A DNA stretch of 64,000 nt from positions 4,702,501-4,766,500 of the forward strand of contig NZ_JAPFCC010000001.1 in NCBI RefSeq assembly GCF_025562715.2, given 5' to 3'. The first letter of the stretch is position 1; every line of letters starts with the position of its first letter. This document shows, piece after piece, positions 1 to 7,973 of this stretch. The notes beneath the pieces were generated by a model. That model had not been told where the DNA came from and made no database searches. It was given only the letters and a program-made list of their open reading frames with translations. The position numbers were made by a program, and so were the translations under genes. Origin of the DNA: Endozoicomonas gorgoniicola. GTDB lineage: Bacteria; Pseudomonadota; Gammaproteobacteria; Pseudomonadales; Endozoicomonadaceae.

Positions 1-292
1 ACCTCAGAGTTATACTTTTTTTGCTGTGGCTGTCCGGGCTGTTTAAAACATGGCTATGAATGTAATGAATGAGTTTGTCCCGGTCCTCCGGGTGAACAAA
101 CGCCATCTCATTTTTGCCCAGAAGTTCACTGGCCGTTTTTCCTGTAAATTCGCAGTAAGCTTTGTTGACGTACAGCAACTTCATATCAAGGGATTGTCGT
201 GTGACCAGCTCCGACATGTCGTCTAAAGCGATAGGTGAGAGCTGTTTTTTTGAAGCATTCTGGCACTTTTTATGACTGTCCAGTGAGTTCAT
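1..292 (-). CDS. PAS-domain protein, N-terminal part (runs off window)
   Basis: The minus strand from an ATG at 292 is open to the window edge and gives 97 residues. Residues about 35-85 read like the core of a PAS fold: a segment LLYVNKAYCEFTG is followed by ASELLGKN and by a VHPEDRDKL block, the usual 'nature of the flaw in the prediction' pattern of sensory PAS domains. An A/G-rich ribosome site (AGGGGGG) lies about 10 bases upstream of the ATG. What output domain follows (diguanylate cyclase, histidine kinase, chemoreceptor, LuxR) is outside the window and cannot be told. PAS recognition rests on motif reading only. Confidence 0.75.
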   Translation of the reverse strand, partial: MNSLDSHKKCQNASKKQLSPIALDDMSELVTRQSLDMKLLYVNKAYCEFTGKTASELLGKNEMAFVHPEDRDKLIHYIHSHVLNSPDSHSKKSITLR

Positions 293-707
293 CTGGATGA
301 TCACCCCCCTTAATATTCTATGTCGTTATAACCTGCGATTATACATGAGCTGCTGTTCAATAATTTGATCTGAGCTAATGAGCCTGCATCATCCATCTTA
401 GGGAAGCAGCACTGTAGAATATACCAGTGCTCCGTCATTCCCTCGAAACGCGAAAGAGGCTGTCGCAAAAGGTGAAAAAATGCGAAATAAACTCTGAACC
501 GTCATCCCCGCCTTCGATGGGGTGTTTTTCTCTGCTACTTCCCTAATAAACGGCTTCTTCACTTTGAGTAGATTTTCAATAGCTGACTGGGTCTTTATGA
601 GCTTTGTGTTAATGATGACTTTCATCCCGTAATAATGAACGAAAGCCCCAATAGCAGCAGGCTCATTTCATATTGGAAGAGACTCAATATTGCTATAAGT
701 CGTTAGC
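293..707. other. Intergenic stretch, no supported gene
   Basis: This stretch separates two divergent genes. It contains a minus-strand open frame (398-625, 75 codons) whose product resembles nothing I know and has no ribosome site, so I do not call it. Two similar blocks starting CCGTCAT occur near 433 and 499, each with a short GC hairpin (CCTC..GAGG and CCCC..GGGG), in the style of dispersed intergenic palindromes. Nothing else is recognisable. Confidence 0.4.
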
Positions 708-736
708 TTGACTAGTATTACAGCAGAAATTAAAGA
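708..736 (+). promoter_or_regulatory. Putative sigma-70 promoter of the NYN gene
   Basis: A TTGACT -35-like hexamer (708-713) and a TAAAGA -10-like hexamer (731-736) are separated by 17 bases. The expected start of transcription, near 743, is exactly where the leader hairpin begins. The -35 is good and the -10 is weak, so this is a prediction. Confidence 0.4.
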
Positions 737-742
737 ACATAC

Positions 743-798
743 AGCCCTTGGCGACTCCTCCCACGATACGGGAAGCGACGACCCAAGGGCTTTTTTTT
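743..798 (+). ncRNA. Structured leader hairpin with U-tract before the NYN gene
   Basis: AGCCCTTGG (743-751) pairs perfectly with CCAAGGGCT (783-791). Inside this stem is a second short stem, TCCC/GGGA, with a 7-base loop, separated by a purine-rich internal loop. Eight T residues follow immediately (791-798), so the whole is a textbook intrinsic terminator. It lies only 11 bases before the NYN start codon and begins where transcription is predicted to start. That suggests an attenuator, a small RNA, or a structured leader rather than the terminator of an upstream gene, since no gene on this strand precedes it. Confidence 0.6.
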
Positions 799-809
799 GA
801 GGCTGGAAA

Positions 810-1553
810 ATGTCACGCCGAACGGTTGCTATTTTTGTTGACGCTGGATTCTTTAACAGGTTATTCACCAAGCTGGTTGATCCAGAAATGACGATGGATC
901 CTGCCGAGTTGGCTAAAAAGATGTGGCACTACTGGATACAGCATGTAGACCGAAGAAATGAAGACCTATACCGCATCTACTATTATGACTGCCCACCCCT
1001 GACACATAAAGTACATCACCCCATAACCAACAAACAGATTGACTTTTCAAAAAGCGACATCACCAAATACAAGAACAAGCTTCACGATGCCCTCATGCAT
1101 CAACCTTATGTTGCCTGTCGAATGGGGCATTTGAGTACTGTCAATAATGAGTGGGGATTTATTCGTACAGACAACAAAATTCATAGCTTTAAAAAACTGG
1201 TTCGGGGCGATGTCGATACAAAAGAGATAGACCCAGATAACGTATCACTGAGACCGAGACAAAAGGGTGTTGATATGAAGCTGGGGATAGACATTACAAG
1301 CGTTGTGCTAAAGAAGCTGGCAAATAAGATCATACTGATTTCAGGAGACAGTGACTTTGTACCCGCCGCAAAACTTGCTCGCGTTGAAGGTGCTCATTTT
1401 ATCCTGGATGCTATGGGCAGGACTGTGAAAGGGGATTTAGCGGAACATATCGACGGTCTTAAATCCCATGTGAGCTGGTACAAAAAAGAAGATCCTACGG
1501 GTCTGAAAGAGAAGAAAGTTACTCGCTGTGAGCAAGATAATAACCTTTCCTGA
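810..1553 (+). CDS. NYN domain (LabA/DUF88-type) putative RNase
   Basis: The 247-residue product has the PIN-like NYN fold signature. An N-terminal AIFVDAGFF segment carries the first acidic residue (Asp11), and a distal LISGDSDFVP segment (about residues 174-184) carries the second acidic cluster, followed by AAKLARVEGA. NYN domains of this kind are metal-dependent ribonucleases or predicted ones. The start ATG follows a GGCTGGAAA stretch; the ribosome site is poor, and the terminator-like hairpin upstream may control read-through. It stands alone as a transcription unit, ahead of epd on the same strand with a 98-base gap. Substrate and role are unknown; it could act in RNA decay or in defence. 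Confidence 0.75.
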   Translation: MSRRTVAIFVDAGFFNRLFTKLVDPEMTMDPAELAKKMWHYWIQHVDRRNEDLYRIYYYDCPPLTHKVHHPITNKQIDFSKSDITKYKNKLHDALMHQPYVACRMGHLSTVNNEWGFIRTDNKIHSFKKLVRGDVDTKEIDPDNVSLRPRQKGVDMKLGIDITSVVLKKLANKIILISGDSDFVPAAKLARVEGAHFILDAMGRTVKGDLAEHIDGLKSHVSWYKKEDPTGLKEKKVTRCEQDNNLS

Positions 1554-1651
1554 ATGCAAGCGTGTCACTTCTTCATGACCAGACCTGTGCAGACAGCCCC
1601 AGCCAACCCCGCTTATAATTGCCCCATTTCAGGGAAAAGGGGTGAAGTGCC

Positions 1652-2674
1652 ATGGCTTACAAAGTGGCTATCAATGGTTATGGTCGTATCGGTCAGTGTG
1701 TTCTCAGGGCACTCTATGAAAACGGTTACCGGCATAAAATGCAGGTGGTGGCTGTTAACGAACTGTCTGATATTGAAACCCTGGCGTACCTCACCCGCTA
1801 TGACACAACACATGGTCGTTTTCCGGCAAGGGTGGAACATTCCGGCAGTGATCTGTTTGTTGACGGAGACCGGATCAACATTATTAATGCTCCCAATCCA
1901 CAGGACATCAACTGGAAAGCACATGATATAGACCTGTTGCTGGAATGTTCCGGCTCCTTCAAAGACCGGCTTACTGCTGACCGGCATCTGGAAAGCGGCT
2001 CGCCCAAACTGCTGTTTTCCCAGCCAGCCCGAACCGATGTCGACGCCACCATTGTTTATGGCATCAACGAAGAATCCATCAGCCCCTCCGACCGGGTGGT
2101 CTCAAACGCATCGTGTACCACCAACTGTATTGTTCCGGTGCTGAAAACCCTGCACGACGCCCTGGGTATTGATTACGGATCAATCACCACCATTCATTCC
2201 GCCATGAATGACCAGCCTGTCATTGACGCCTATCACAAGAGCGACCTGCGCCTGACCCGCAGCGCCCTGCATTCCATTATTCCGGTTGATACCGGGCTGG
2301 CAAAAGGCATTGATCGTTTATTGCCGGAGCTGAAAGGTCGTTTCAAGGCAAACTCTTTGCGGGTTCCCACTATCAACGTTTCCTGCATGGATTTATCCGT
2401 TCACGTCCAGCGTGAAACCACGGAAGAAGAAGTAAACCTTATTCTTGAACGAGCCACCTGGGGGCGGCTGGAAGGCATAATGGGCATTTCCCATGAGCCG
2501 CACGCTTCTGTGGATTTCAATCACGATGCCCGCTCCTGTGTGATTGACGGCACCCAGACCAAAGTGACCTCCGGGAAACTGCTGAAACTGCTATGCTGGT
2601 TCGACAATGAGTGGGGGTTTTCAAACCGTATGCTGGACGTTGCCTGTCATTGGCTGGATCACTCAAAACTCTGA
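1652..2674 (+). CDS. epd: D-erythrose-4-phosphate dehydrogenase
   Basis: The 340-residue protein is a GAPDH-fold enzyme. The NAD-binding INGYGRIGQ motif is at residues 7-15 and the catalytic cysteine at 155 within SNASCTTNC. The HSAMNDQPVID segment and its position directly before pgk are typical of Epd rather than of glycolytic GapA. Epd oxidises erythrose-4-phosphate to 4-phosphoerythronate for pyridoxal phosphate synthesis in the cytosol. AAAAGGGGTG upstream is a good ribosome site for the ATG at 1652. The gene pair epd-pgk is conserved across gammaproteobacteria. A minor residual glycolytic GAPDH activity cannot be excluded from sequence. Confidence 0.9.
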   Translation: MAYKVAINGYGRIGQCVLRALYENGYRHKMQVVAVNELSDIETLAYLTRYDTTHGRFPARVEHSGSDLFVDGDRINIINAPNPQDINWKAHDIDLLLECSGSFKDRLTADRHLESGSPKLLFSQPARTDVDATIVYGINEESISPSDRVVSNASCTTNCIVPVLKTLHDALGIDYGSITTIHSAMNDQPVIDAYHKSDLRLTRSALHSIIPVDTGLAKGIDRLLPELKGRFKANSLRVPTINVSCMDLSVHVQRETTEEEVNLILERATWGRLEGIMGISHEPHASVDFNHDARSCVIDGTQTKVTSGKLLKLLCWFDNEWGFSNRMLDVACHWLDHSKL

Positions 2675-2933
2675 TTTTATCAGGACTTTGGGTGGATCAA
2701 AGGTGTTATCCGGGGATGCCCTGCGAGCAACTTCGTTGTCTGTCGTTAACCCTTGATAATCACTATGATCCATATCAATTTTCTAACCGTATTGGCAGCC
2801 CCCTACGTACCTACCCTCAACAGATTGTGGTATCGTCCCCACATTTTTAAGGGTTGTGGTGATTGTGCGGGAGTTATCCTGTTAAACCACAAACCTGCCA
2901 CTTTGTCTGACTCGTCATTGAGAGAGAGACCCC

Positions 2934-4097
2934 ATGAACGTATTGAAAATGACTGACCTGGATCTGGCCGGCAAACGCGTCCTGATCCGTGAAGACCTGA
3001 ACGTTCCAGTAAAAGACGGCAAGGTCACCAGCGATGCCCGCATCCTGGCCTCCCTGCCAACGATCAAACTGGCTTTGGAATCTGGCGCTAAAGTGATGGC
3101 GACTTCCCACCTGGGTCGTCCAACGGAAGGCGAATACGATGAGCAATTCTCTCTGAAGCCAGTAGCTGACTACATCGCCAACCTGCTGGGTAAAGAAGTC
3201 CGTCTGATCAAAGACTGGGTAGAAGGCGGCTTTGAAGTGGCTGAGGGCGAGCTGGTTATTCTGGAAAACGTTCGCTTCAACAAGGGCGAAAAGAAAGACG
3301 ACGAAGCACTGTCCAAAAAAATGGCAGCTCTGTGCGACGTATACGTAATGGATGCCTTCGGTACTGCACACCGCGCCCAGGCTTCCACTCACGGTGTTGG
3401 CAAGTTCGCTGACGTTGCCTGTGCGGGTCCTCTGCTGGCGGGTGAACTGGATGCGCTGGGCAAGGCTCTGGGTAACCCTGAGCGTCCAATGTGCGCCATC
3501 GTAGGTGGTTCCAAGGTGTCTACCAAGTTGACCGTTCTGGAGTCCCTGTCTGACATCTGCGACCAGCTGATCGTTGGCGGCGGTATCGCCAACACCTTCC
3601 TGGCCGCTGCTGGCCACAACGTTGGTAAGTCCCTGTACGAAGAAGACCTGATCCCTAACGCCAAGGCGCTGATGGAAAAGGTTGACGTGCCAATGCCAGT
3701 TGACGTGATCTGCGGTAAGAAGTTCGACGAGAACGAGCCTGCGGTGGTTAAGCTGGTTTCCGAAGTAGAAGACGACGACATGATCTTCGACGTTGGTCCG
3801 GAAACCCAGAAGCTGTTCAACGAAGTGCTGAAGTCTTCCAAAACTATCCTGTGGAACGGCCCGGTAGGCGTATTCGAATTCGATCAGTTCGGCGAAGGCA
3901 CACGCTCCATGTCTCTGGCTATCGCTGAATCTGACGCGTTCTCCATCGCTGGCGGTGGTGACACTCTGGCGGCTATCGACAAGTACGGCATCAAGGACAA
4001 GGTATCCTACATCTCTACCGGTGGCGGTGCGTTCCTGGAGTTTGTAGAAGGCAAGAAACTGCCTGCTGTGGCTATGCTGGAAGAAGCTTCCAAATAA
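2934..4097 (+). CDS. pgk: Phosphoglycerate kinase
   Basis: This 387-residue enzyme transfers phosphate between 1,3-bisphosphoglycerate and ADP in glycolysis and gluconeogenesis. The N-terminal substrate-binding KRVLIREDLNVPV, the HLGRP motif, the hinge-region GGSKVSTKL and the C-terminal nucleotide-binding GGGDTLAAI and STGGGAFLE motifs are all present, and the length matches bacterial Pgk. GAGAGAGA precedes the ATG. Codon use is strongly biased (few rare codons), as expected of a highly expressed gene. It lies 259 bases after epd. No fba follows, unlike the enterobacterial epd-pgk-fba order. Confidence 0.97.
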   Translation: MNVLKMTDLDLAGKRVLIREDLNVPVKDGKVTSDARILASLPTIKLALESGAKVMATSHLGRPTEGEYDEQFSLKPVADYIANLLGKEVRLIKDWVEGGFEVAEGELVILENVRFNKGEKKDDEALSKKMAALCDVYVMDAFGTAHRAQASTHGVGKFADVACAGPLLAGELDALGKALGNPERPMCAIVGGSKVSTKLTVLESLSDICDQLIVGGGIANTFLAAAGHNVGKSLYEEDLIPNAKALMEKVDVPMPVDVICGKKFDENEPAVVKLVSEVEDDDMIFDVGPETQKLFNEVLKSSKTILWNGPVGVFEFDQFGEGTRSMSLAIAESDAFSIAGGGDTLAAIDKYGIKDKVSYISTGGGAFLEFVEGKKLPAVAMLEEASK

Positions 4098-4122
4098 GGG
4101 AAATAGCTAAAGCTTACCGTTA

Positions 4123-4172
4123 TTCCCACTCAGGTGGGAATCCGCTGTTCGTGGTGGATTCCCATCTTATTT
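4123..4172 (+). terminator. Probable terminator after pgk
   Basis: Two alternative hairpins overlap. TTCCCAC/GTGGGAA occupies 4123-4140, and GGGAATCC (4136-4143) pairs with GGATTCCC (4156-4163), the latter followed by a short T-rich run. The T-tract is weak, so this is a likely but imperfect intrinsic terminator of pgk. Confidence 0.5.
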
Positions 4173-4305
4173 CCCCCCCCATCCCTTATGAATGACTCGA
4201 TAGCACTGACAAAAGATTACCAAGAGTGGTATTCTTTCATCGTCACTTAAAAATGTAATTACTAACTCACTTTTCAATCTGCCCTATCTCAATCCGGACA
4301 TAAAA

Positions 4306-4336
4306 TTGTCCACATTTCTCCAAGGATCTTTATAAT
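4306..4336 (+). promoter_or_regulatory. Putative promoter of rfaH operon
   Basis: A perfect TATAAT box (4331-4336) lies 69 bases before the rfaH start, with a TTGTCC/TGTCCA -35-like element 18-19 bases upstream. The spacing is slightly long. No other -10 of this quality occurs in the gap. Confidence 0.45.
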
Positions 4337-4404
4337 GACCTTCAGTTCTGCCCTGTGGCTGGACATGCAACCTTATGAAAACCTAAAGCATTCAGGGAAC
4401 TTCA

Positions 4405-5043
4405 ATGTCTATTAGAGAGTGCTTGTTAGAAGAAGGCTGGTACCTGCTCAAGACCAAGGTCCGTCAGGAACTGAGAGCCATGGAACACCTTGAAAACCTG
4501 GGCTTTGACACCTATTGCCCGGTGTTCAGGCAGAAATGCAAGGGAGCGCTTAAGGAAGAAATCCTGTTTCCCGGCTACCTGTTTCTGTTGCTGGATCTGG
4601 AAAAAGATCTGAAAAAATTTCACACCATTCGCTCCTGTCGTGGCGTTCAGGAAATGGTGCATTTCAACCGGATTACCCGCCAGCTGGTGAACTCTGGACG
4701 AATGTCCAAAAAAGAAGAAGAAAAAGCAAAGTCCGATGTATTGCCCAAACCCATACCCAATGGGGACGATATTATTGATGAGATTCGAAATATCGTCAAA
4801 ATCCTGAACAACAAGGCAGATGGTATAAAACCTGATGCTCTGGAACCGGGTGACAAGGTCGTCATGAACAACCCGCTGTTCAAGCACCTGGAAATGACCT
4901 TTGAAAAAAGTCTGGGGTCTTATCGTGGGCAGATTCTGATCAGCCATATTCAGGAACAACGCCTGAGCGATGGTTCAACCCAGAAAACCGTTGTTAAAAA
5001 ACAGCGCATGAAAGTAAATCTGGATGATTTGGAAAAGGCCTGA
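4405..5043 (+). CDS. rfaH: RfaH-type NusG paralogue
   Basis: The N-terminal half is a NusG N-terminal domain starting with GWYLLKTKVRQELRA and continuing through CPVFRQK and LFPGYLFLLLDL, which is diagnostic of the RfaH subfamily of transcription antiterminators. A C-terminal KOW-like domain begins at EPGDKVVM. At 212 residues it is longer than the roughly 165 of enterobacterial RfaH; the extra length is a charged linker (about residues 95-150). RfaH binds RNA polymerase at ops sites and promotes transcription and translation of long surface-polysaccharide and toxin operons. Its stop codon overlaps the next start (TGATG), so the following hydrolase is translationally coupled. Confidence 0.8.
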   Translation: MSIRECLLEEGWYLLKTKVRQELRAMEHLENLGFDTYCPVFRQKCKGALKEEILFPGYLFLLLDLEKDLKKFHTIRSCRGVQEMVHFNRITRQLVNSGRMSKKEEEKAKSDVLPKPIPNGDDIIDEIRNIVKILNNKADGIKPDALEPGDKVVMNNPLFKHLEMTFEKSLGSYRGQILISHIQEQRLSDGSTQKTVVKKQRMKVNLDDLEKA

Positions 5044-6005
5044 TGGACTTCGACACATTGAAACGCTCCTTACAACAGGAGCCGAAGCCTCTTTTCAGTA
5101 AAGAGCAGGTCAAAGAGGTGCCGGAGTGTACCTCTATTGAGCAAGAGTATTTCGCTTACTACGGCATTGATCTTGAGAATCATCTGACAGGCATACAACA
5201 CCGGTTTGGTGTTATTGATAGCTGTAATTATCAGATAGCCAGCCATCTCTACGAGCAAGACGGTGCCAAAGGAACGTTTTTTGTTCTGCATGGTTACTAC
5301 GATCATGTGGGGCTGTTTGGTCATATCCTGAGGTTTTTTCTGCAGCAGGGTTACAATGTACTGGCTTTTGACCTGCCCGGTCATGGACTGTCAAGCGGTG
5401 AGCCTGCCACCATTGCAGACTTTTCTGTTTATACGCAGATACTGGCTGATATTCTGAAAACCTGCACAGACAAATTAGCCAGACCCTGGCATGGTTTTGG
5501 TCAAAGTACAGGCTGCGCTATCCTGACAGACTTCCTGCTCTTTTCTCATGAGCCCGGAGAACAGCCCGAACTGGATAAAGTGATTTTTTCGGCCCCTTTG
5601 GTGCAACCGTGGCTGTGGCCTGTCAGCCGTATTCAGCTCTACCTTGCCAGACCGTTTATCAAGCAGTTGCCACGTCGGTTTACGGATAATTCCTGCGACC
5701 CGGAGTTTCTGAAAAAGGCACACAACGACCCTCTTGCCCCGAAAGTGTTACCCACACAGTGGGTATCAGCCATGGATCGCTGGATTCGGAAGATTGAACG
5801 GCATCGTCAGAAAAGCCCATACAAACCTTTGATCATACAGGGTACCCGTGACCGAACCGTTGATGCGAAATACAATATCGCAAAACTGAGACAGCTGTTT
5901 ACAGACCCGGAAGTTCTGATGCTGAAAGATGCACGACACCATCTTCCTAATGAGCTGGAAGAGACCCGGGAAAAATATACAGAATGGCTATCGTCGTATA
6001 TTTAG
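5043..6005 (+). CDS. Alpha/beta hydrolase, lysophospholipase/serine-aminopeptidase type
   Basis: The 320-residue protein has the alpha/beta-hydrolase core: LHGYYDHVG oxyanion strand (about 82-90), FDLPGHG, and a GQSTG nucleophile elbow with Ser155. The acid is probably Asp270 in QGTRDRTVD and the base a histidine at 299-300 in DARHHLP. This is the Hydrolase_4/PldB-like family acting on lipids or short esters. It has no signal peptide, so it is probably cytosolic or membrane-peripheral. It overlaps rfaH by one base and must be co-transcribed with it. The actual substrate cannot be read from sequence. Confidence 0.75.
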   Translation: MDFDTLKRSLQQEPKPLFSKEQVKEVPECTSIEQEYFAYYGIDLENHLTGIQHRFGVIDSCNYQIASHLYEQDGAKGTFFVLHGYYDHVGLFGHILRFFLQQGYNVLAFDLPGHGLSSGEPATIADFSVYTQILADILKTCTDKLARPWHGFGQSTGCAILTDFLLFSHEPGEQPELDKVIFSAPLVQPWLWPVSRIQLYLARPFIKQLPRRFTDNSCDPEFLKKAHNDPLAPKVLPTQWVSAMDRWIRKIERHRQKSPYKPLIIQGTRDRTVDAKYNIAKLRQLFTDPEVLMLKDARHHLPNELEETREKYTEWLSSYI

Positions 6006-6012
6006 TACTTTT

Positions 6013-6066
6013 TGCCTGAAAAAGCTTCCTTGCCTGAAAAAGCTTCCTTGCCTGAAAAAGCTTCCT
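6013..6066 (+). repeat. Three exact 18-bp tandem repeats
   Basis: TGCCTGAAAAAGCTTCCT occurs three times without mismatch (6013-6030, 6031-6048, 6049-6066). In one minus-strand frame this encodes the hexapeptide EAFSGK in tandem, ending in GKKY and a stop at 6002. The frame is not that of the annotated neighbouring gene but joins it after a single-base shift. Confidence 0.85.
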
Positions 6067-6074
6067 CGCCTGAT

Positions 6075-7208
6075 TCAGTGTCCTCCTGATCCTGATGGCT
6101 GAAAGGCGTGCTCAAAGCCTCCTCTTGCAAAAGGGGCAGGAAGTTCTCCAGCCTGCAGATCCTGATCAGAAGTATAGGGTCTATTTGTCTGTGAGTAAGC
6201 CGGGGGAGCTTCATTTGGAGGCGCATAATCTGGGAGAGCCGACTCAGGATTATAAACTGATACCCTCAATTCTGCCTCTCCAATATAAATAAATAAGGCA
6301 GAAATAGAATGATGAATATCCGAAACAGGTACGACATTCATTCGAATACGCTGAAATGCCGGATTCTCCGGACTCCAGAGGTTTACAGTATAAAATACAT
6401 CCCCACGAGCAGTATCAGGCGGAATAACCTCTACCCTGACACGGGTCGGTTCATGAATGAAACCGGGAATAATGATAACGTCTTCCCGGGAAGACGTATT
6501 TCTTACTGTACGACGCAACCACTGTAATGTGGTCTCATCTCTGGAAGACAAGTGAATTACCGAGGTATTGACAGGTATGGGAATTCCCGGTTCATTCAGT
6601 AAGTCGCCACCACCTGCTGCCAGAGACTGGTGATATATTTCGACACCCGGATGCAGGTTACCCAGATAAGACAACCTTAACCTATCCTGCCTTTCTTCTA
6701 CTCCCTCACATAATGAATAACCAGACATGCCTATCAGCCAAGCCGTGCAGGGGCAGCAAAAAACGGCAGCAAGCAACCAGAACCTGTATTGACGATCTGT
6801 TATTCTTGGCCCTCTCAGAAGGCTTGTCGTTCTTATATTAAAACGGAACACACTTTCAGGTGGCTGACCGACCCCCTGAGAAAATAGCCATAGTGAATTT
6901 GAAATGTCAGGGTTCAAAGCTGCTCCCGGATTTACAGTGACCGTTAAACCGGAGTTGCGATGAAGGGCTCTGTAATCATGCCGAAAGTATAATCCCGTTC
7001 CAATACCAAGCCCTGAGAGTTCTGAACTCTGGCTATTTAAAATATCGGAACCATACATGGAAAAGGTCTCTGACAAGTAGCCGCCAGCCTGATAGTCCCC
7101 TTGATGAAGAAGGCTCCAGGAAAAATTTTCCACATCATTTGCGTAAACGTTAAATGCACTAAACAATCCCCAGATTATTACAATCAGGGCAGTACTTTTT
7201 ATAAACAC
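6075..7208 (-). CDS. Secreted protein of unknown function with a PPxY motif
   Basis: The 377-residue product starts with a clear Sec signal peptide (hydrophobic 5-19, cleavage likely after Ala23). It has a second hydrophobic stretch near 143-160 (WLLAAVFCCPCTAWLIG) that could be a membrane segment. The C-terminal part is proline-rich and carries a PPAY sequence, the PPxY late-domain/WW-binding motif. I recognise no enzymatic domain. The apparent GTG start at 7208 has a weak AGGG upstream. The end of the frame is suspicious: the alternative frame continues 73 bases further into an EAFSGK tandem repeat, so the present C-terminus (PSGSGGH) may come from a frameshift. It stands alone between convergent and divergent core genes. 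Confidence 0.55.
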   Translation of the reverse strand: MFIKSTALIVIIWGLFSAFNVYANDVENFSWSLLHQGDYQAGGYLSETFSMYGSDILNSQSSELSGLGIGTGLYFRHDYRALHRNSGLTVTVNPGAALNPDISNSLWLFSQGVGQPPESVFRFNIRTTSLLRGPRITDRQYRFWLLAAVFCCPCTAWLIGMSGYSLCEGVEERQDRLRLSYLGNLHPGVEIYHQSLAAGGGDLLNEPGIPIPVNTSVIHLSSRDETTLQWLRRTVRNTSSREDVIIIPGFIHEPTRVRVEVIPPDTARGDVFYTVNLWSPENPAFQRIRMNVVPVSDIHHSISALFIYIGEAELRVSVYNPESALPDYAPPNEAPPAYSQTNRPYTSDQDLQAGELPAPFARGGFEHAFQPSGSGGH

Positions 7209-7342
7209 AGCAAACCCTGCTCATTTTATTGGTTAGGATTTTATTCAATCGATGGGAAGTGTAGTAGAAAAAACTGAAGACAACAGATTAACCGCAACAG
7301 ACCCCATAAGCTGTAACTGAAGTCTGTTCGGTTGTTGAAAAA

Positions 7343-7942
7343 TTACTTATCCGTCAGTTTACCAGCAACAAAACTGAGTACGCAGACCGCAAATGCCAGA
7401 ATATAGATACCGAAAATAATAGTCATCCAGTTCGCCATATTCAGGCTCAGGAAAGTCCAGCTATCTTCACCACAGATGCCTGTCGGGAAGAACATCCCGG
7501 GCCACCACTCATGCAGGGGTAGCCCAAAAGGAAAGACCGGGAAGGCGTTGCATGAACTGAAAAACGGATTAAAGTCCGCATAATTTTTGATCTGCTCAAG
7601 TGCGTACTGCAACCCATAAACTGCTCCACTGATCCAGAGGGCGTAACCCGTCCCCCTGACAAACCTGTTTCGTGGAGCAACCAGCATAACCATGGCAGCA
7701 AGCCCGAGAATCAGCACAGCAAGCCGCTGATAGACACACATTTCACAGGGGTGCATGTCCATTCCGTACTGGAAATACAGAGCGCAGATTTCCAGAAAAA
7801 CTGCCGTACCCAGCATAATGCTCCAGGTTAGCCGGTTGTTCTGCCACGCCCTGACAGTCGTCAGCGGCTGAGTCCGGAACTCATGCCATACCTTTCTCAA
7901 GGAGCCTTTCCGGGCGCTATCCGGCACGTCTGCATTCGCCAT
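7343..7942 (-). CDS. dsbB: Disulfide bond formation protein DsbB
   Basis: The 199-residue membrane protein has four predicted membrane segments and the two periplasmic cysteine pairs of DsbB: CEMC at 66-69, and a second pair in SSCNAF and GICGEDSW around FGLPLHEWWP. DsbB reoxidises DsbA and passes electrons to ubiquinone in the inner membrane. An N-terminal extension of about 35 residues precedes the first membrane segment compared with E. coli DsbB. It lies 31 bases downstream of dsbA on the same strand, forming a dsbA-dsbB unit, an arrangement that pairs the oxidase with its recycling partner. Confidence 0.92.
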   Translation of the reverse strand: MANADVPDSARKGSLRKVWHEFRTQPLTTVRAWQNNRLTWSIMLGTAVFLEICALYFQYGMDMHPCEMCVYQRLAVLILGLAAMVMLVAPRNRFVRGTGYALWISGAVYGLQYALEQIKNYADFNPFFSSCNAFPVFPFGLPLHEWWPGMFFPTGICGEDSWTFLSLNMANWMTIIFGIYILAFAVCVLSFVAGKLTDK

Positions 7943-7973
7943 GGTTATAACCTTTCGTCACTTTTCCAACCGC

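Noticed and set aside
398..625. 75-codon minus-strand frame near the left edge
   Set aside because: No ribosome site, no recognisable motif, and it overlaps palindromic intergenic repeats; more likely chance.
2874..3617. 247-codon frame antisense to pgk
   Set aside because: A mirror frame produced by the strong codon bias of pgk; similar long antisense frames occur over purA and other biased genes.
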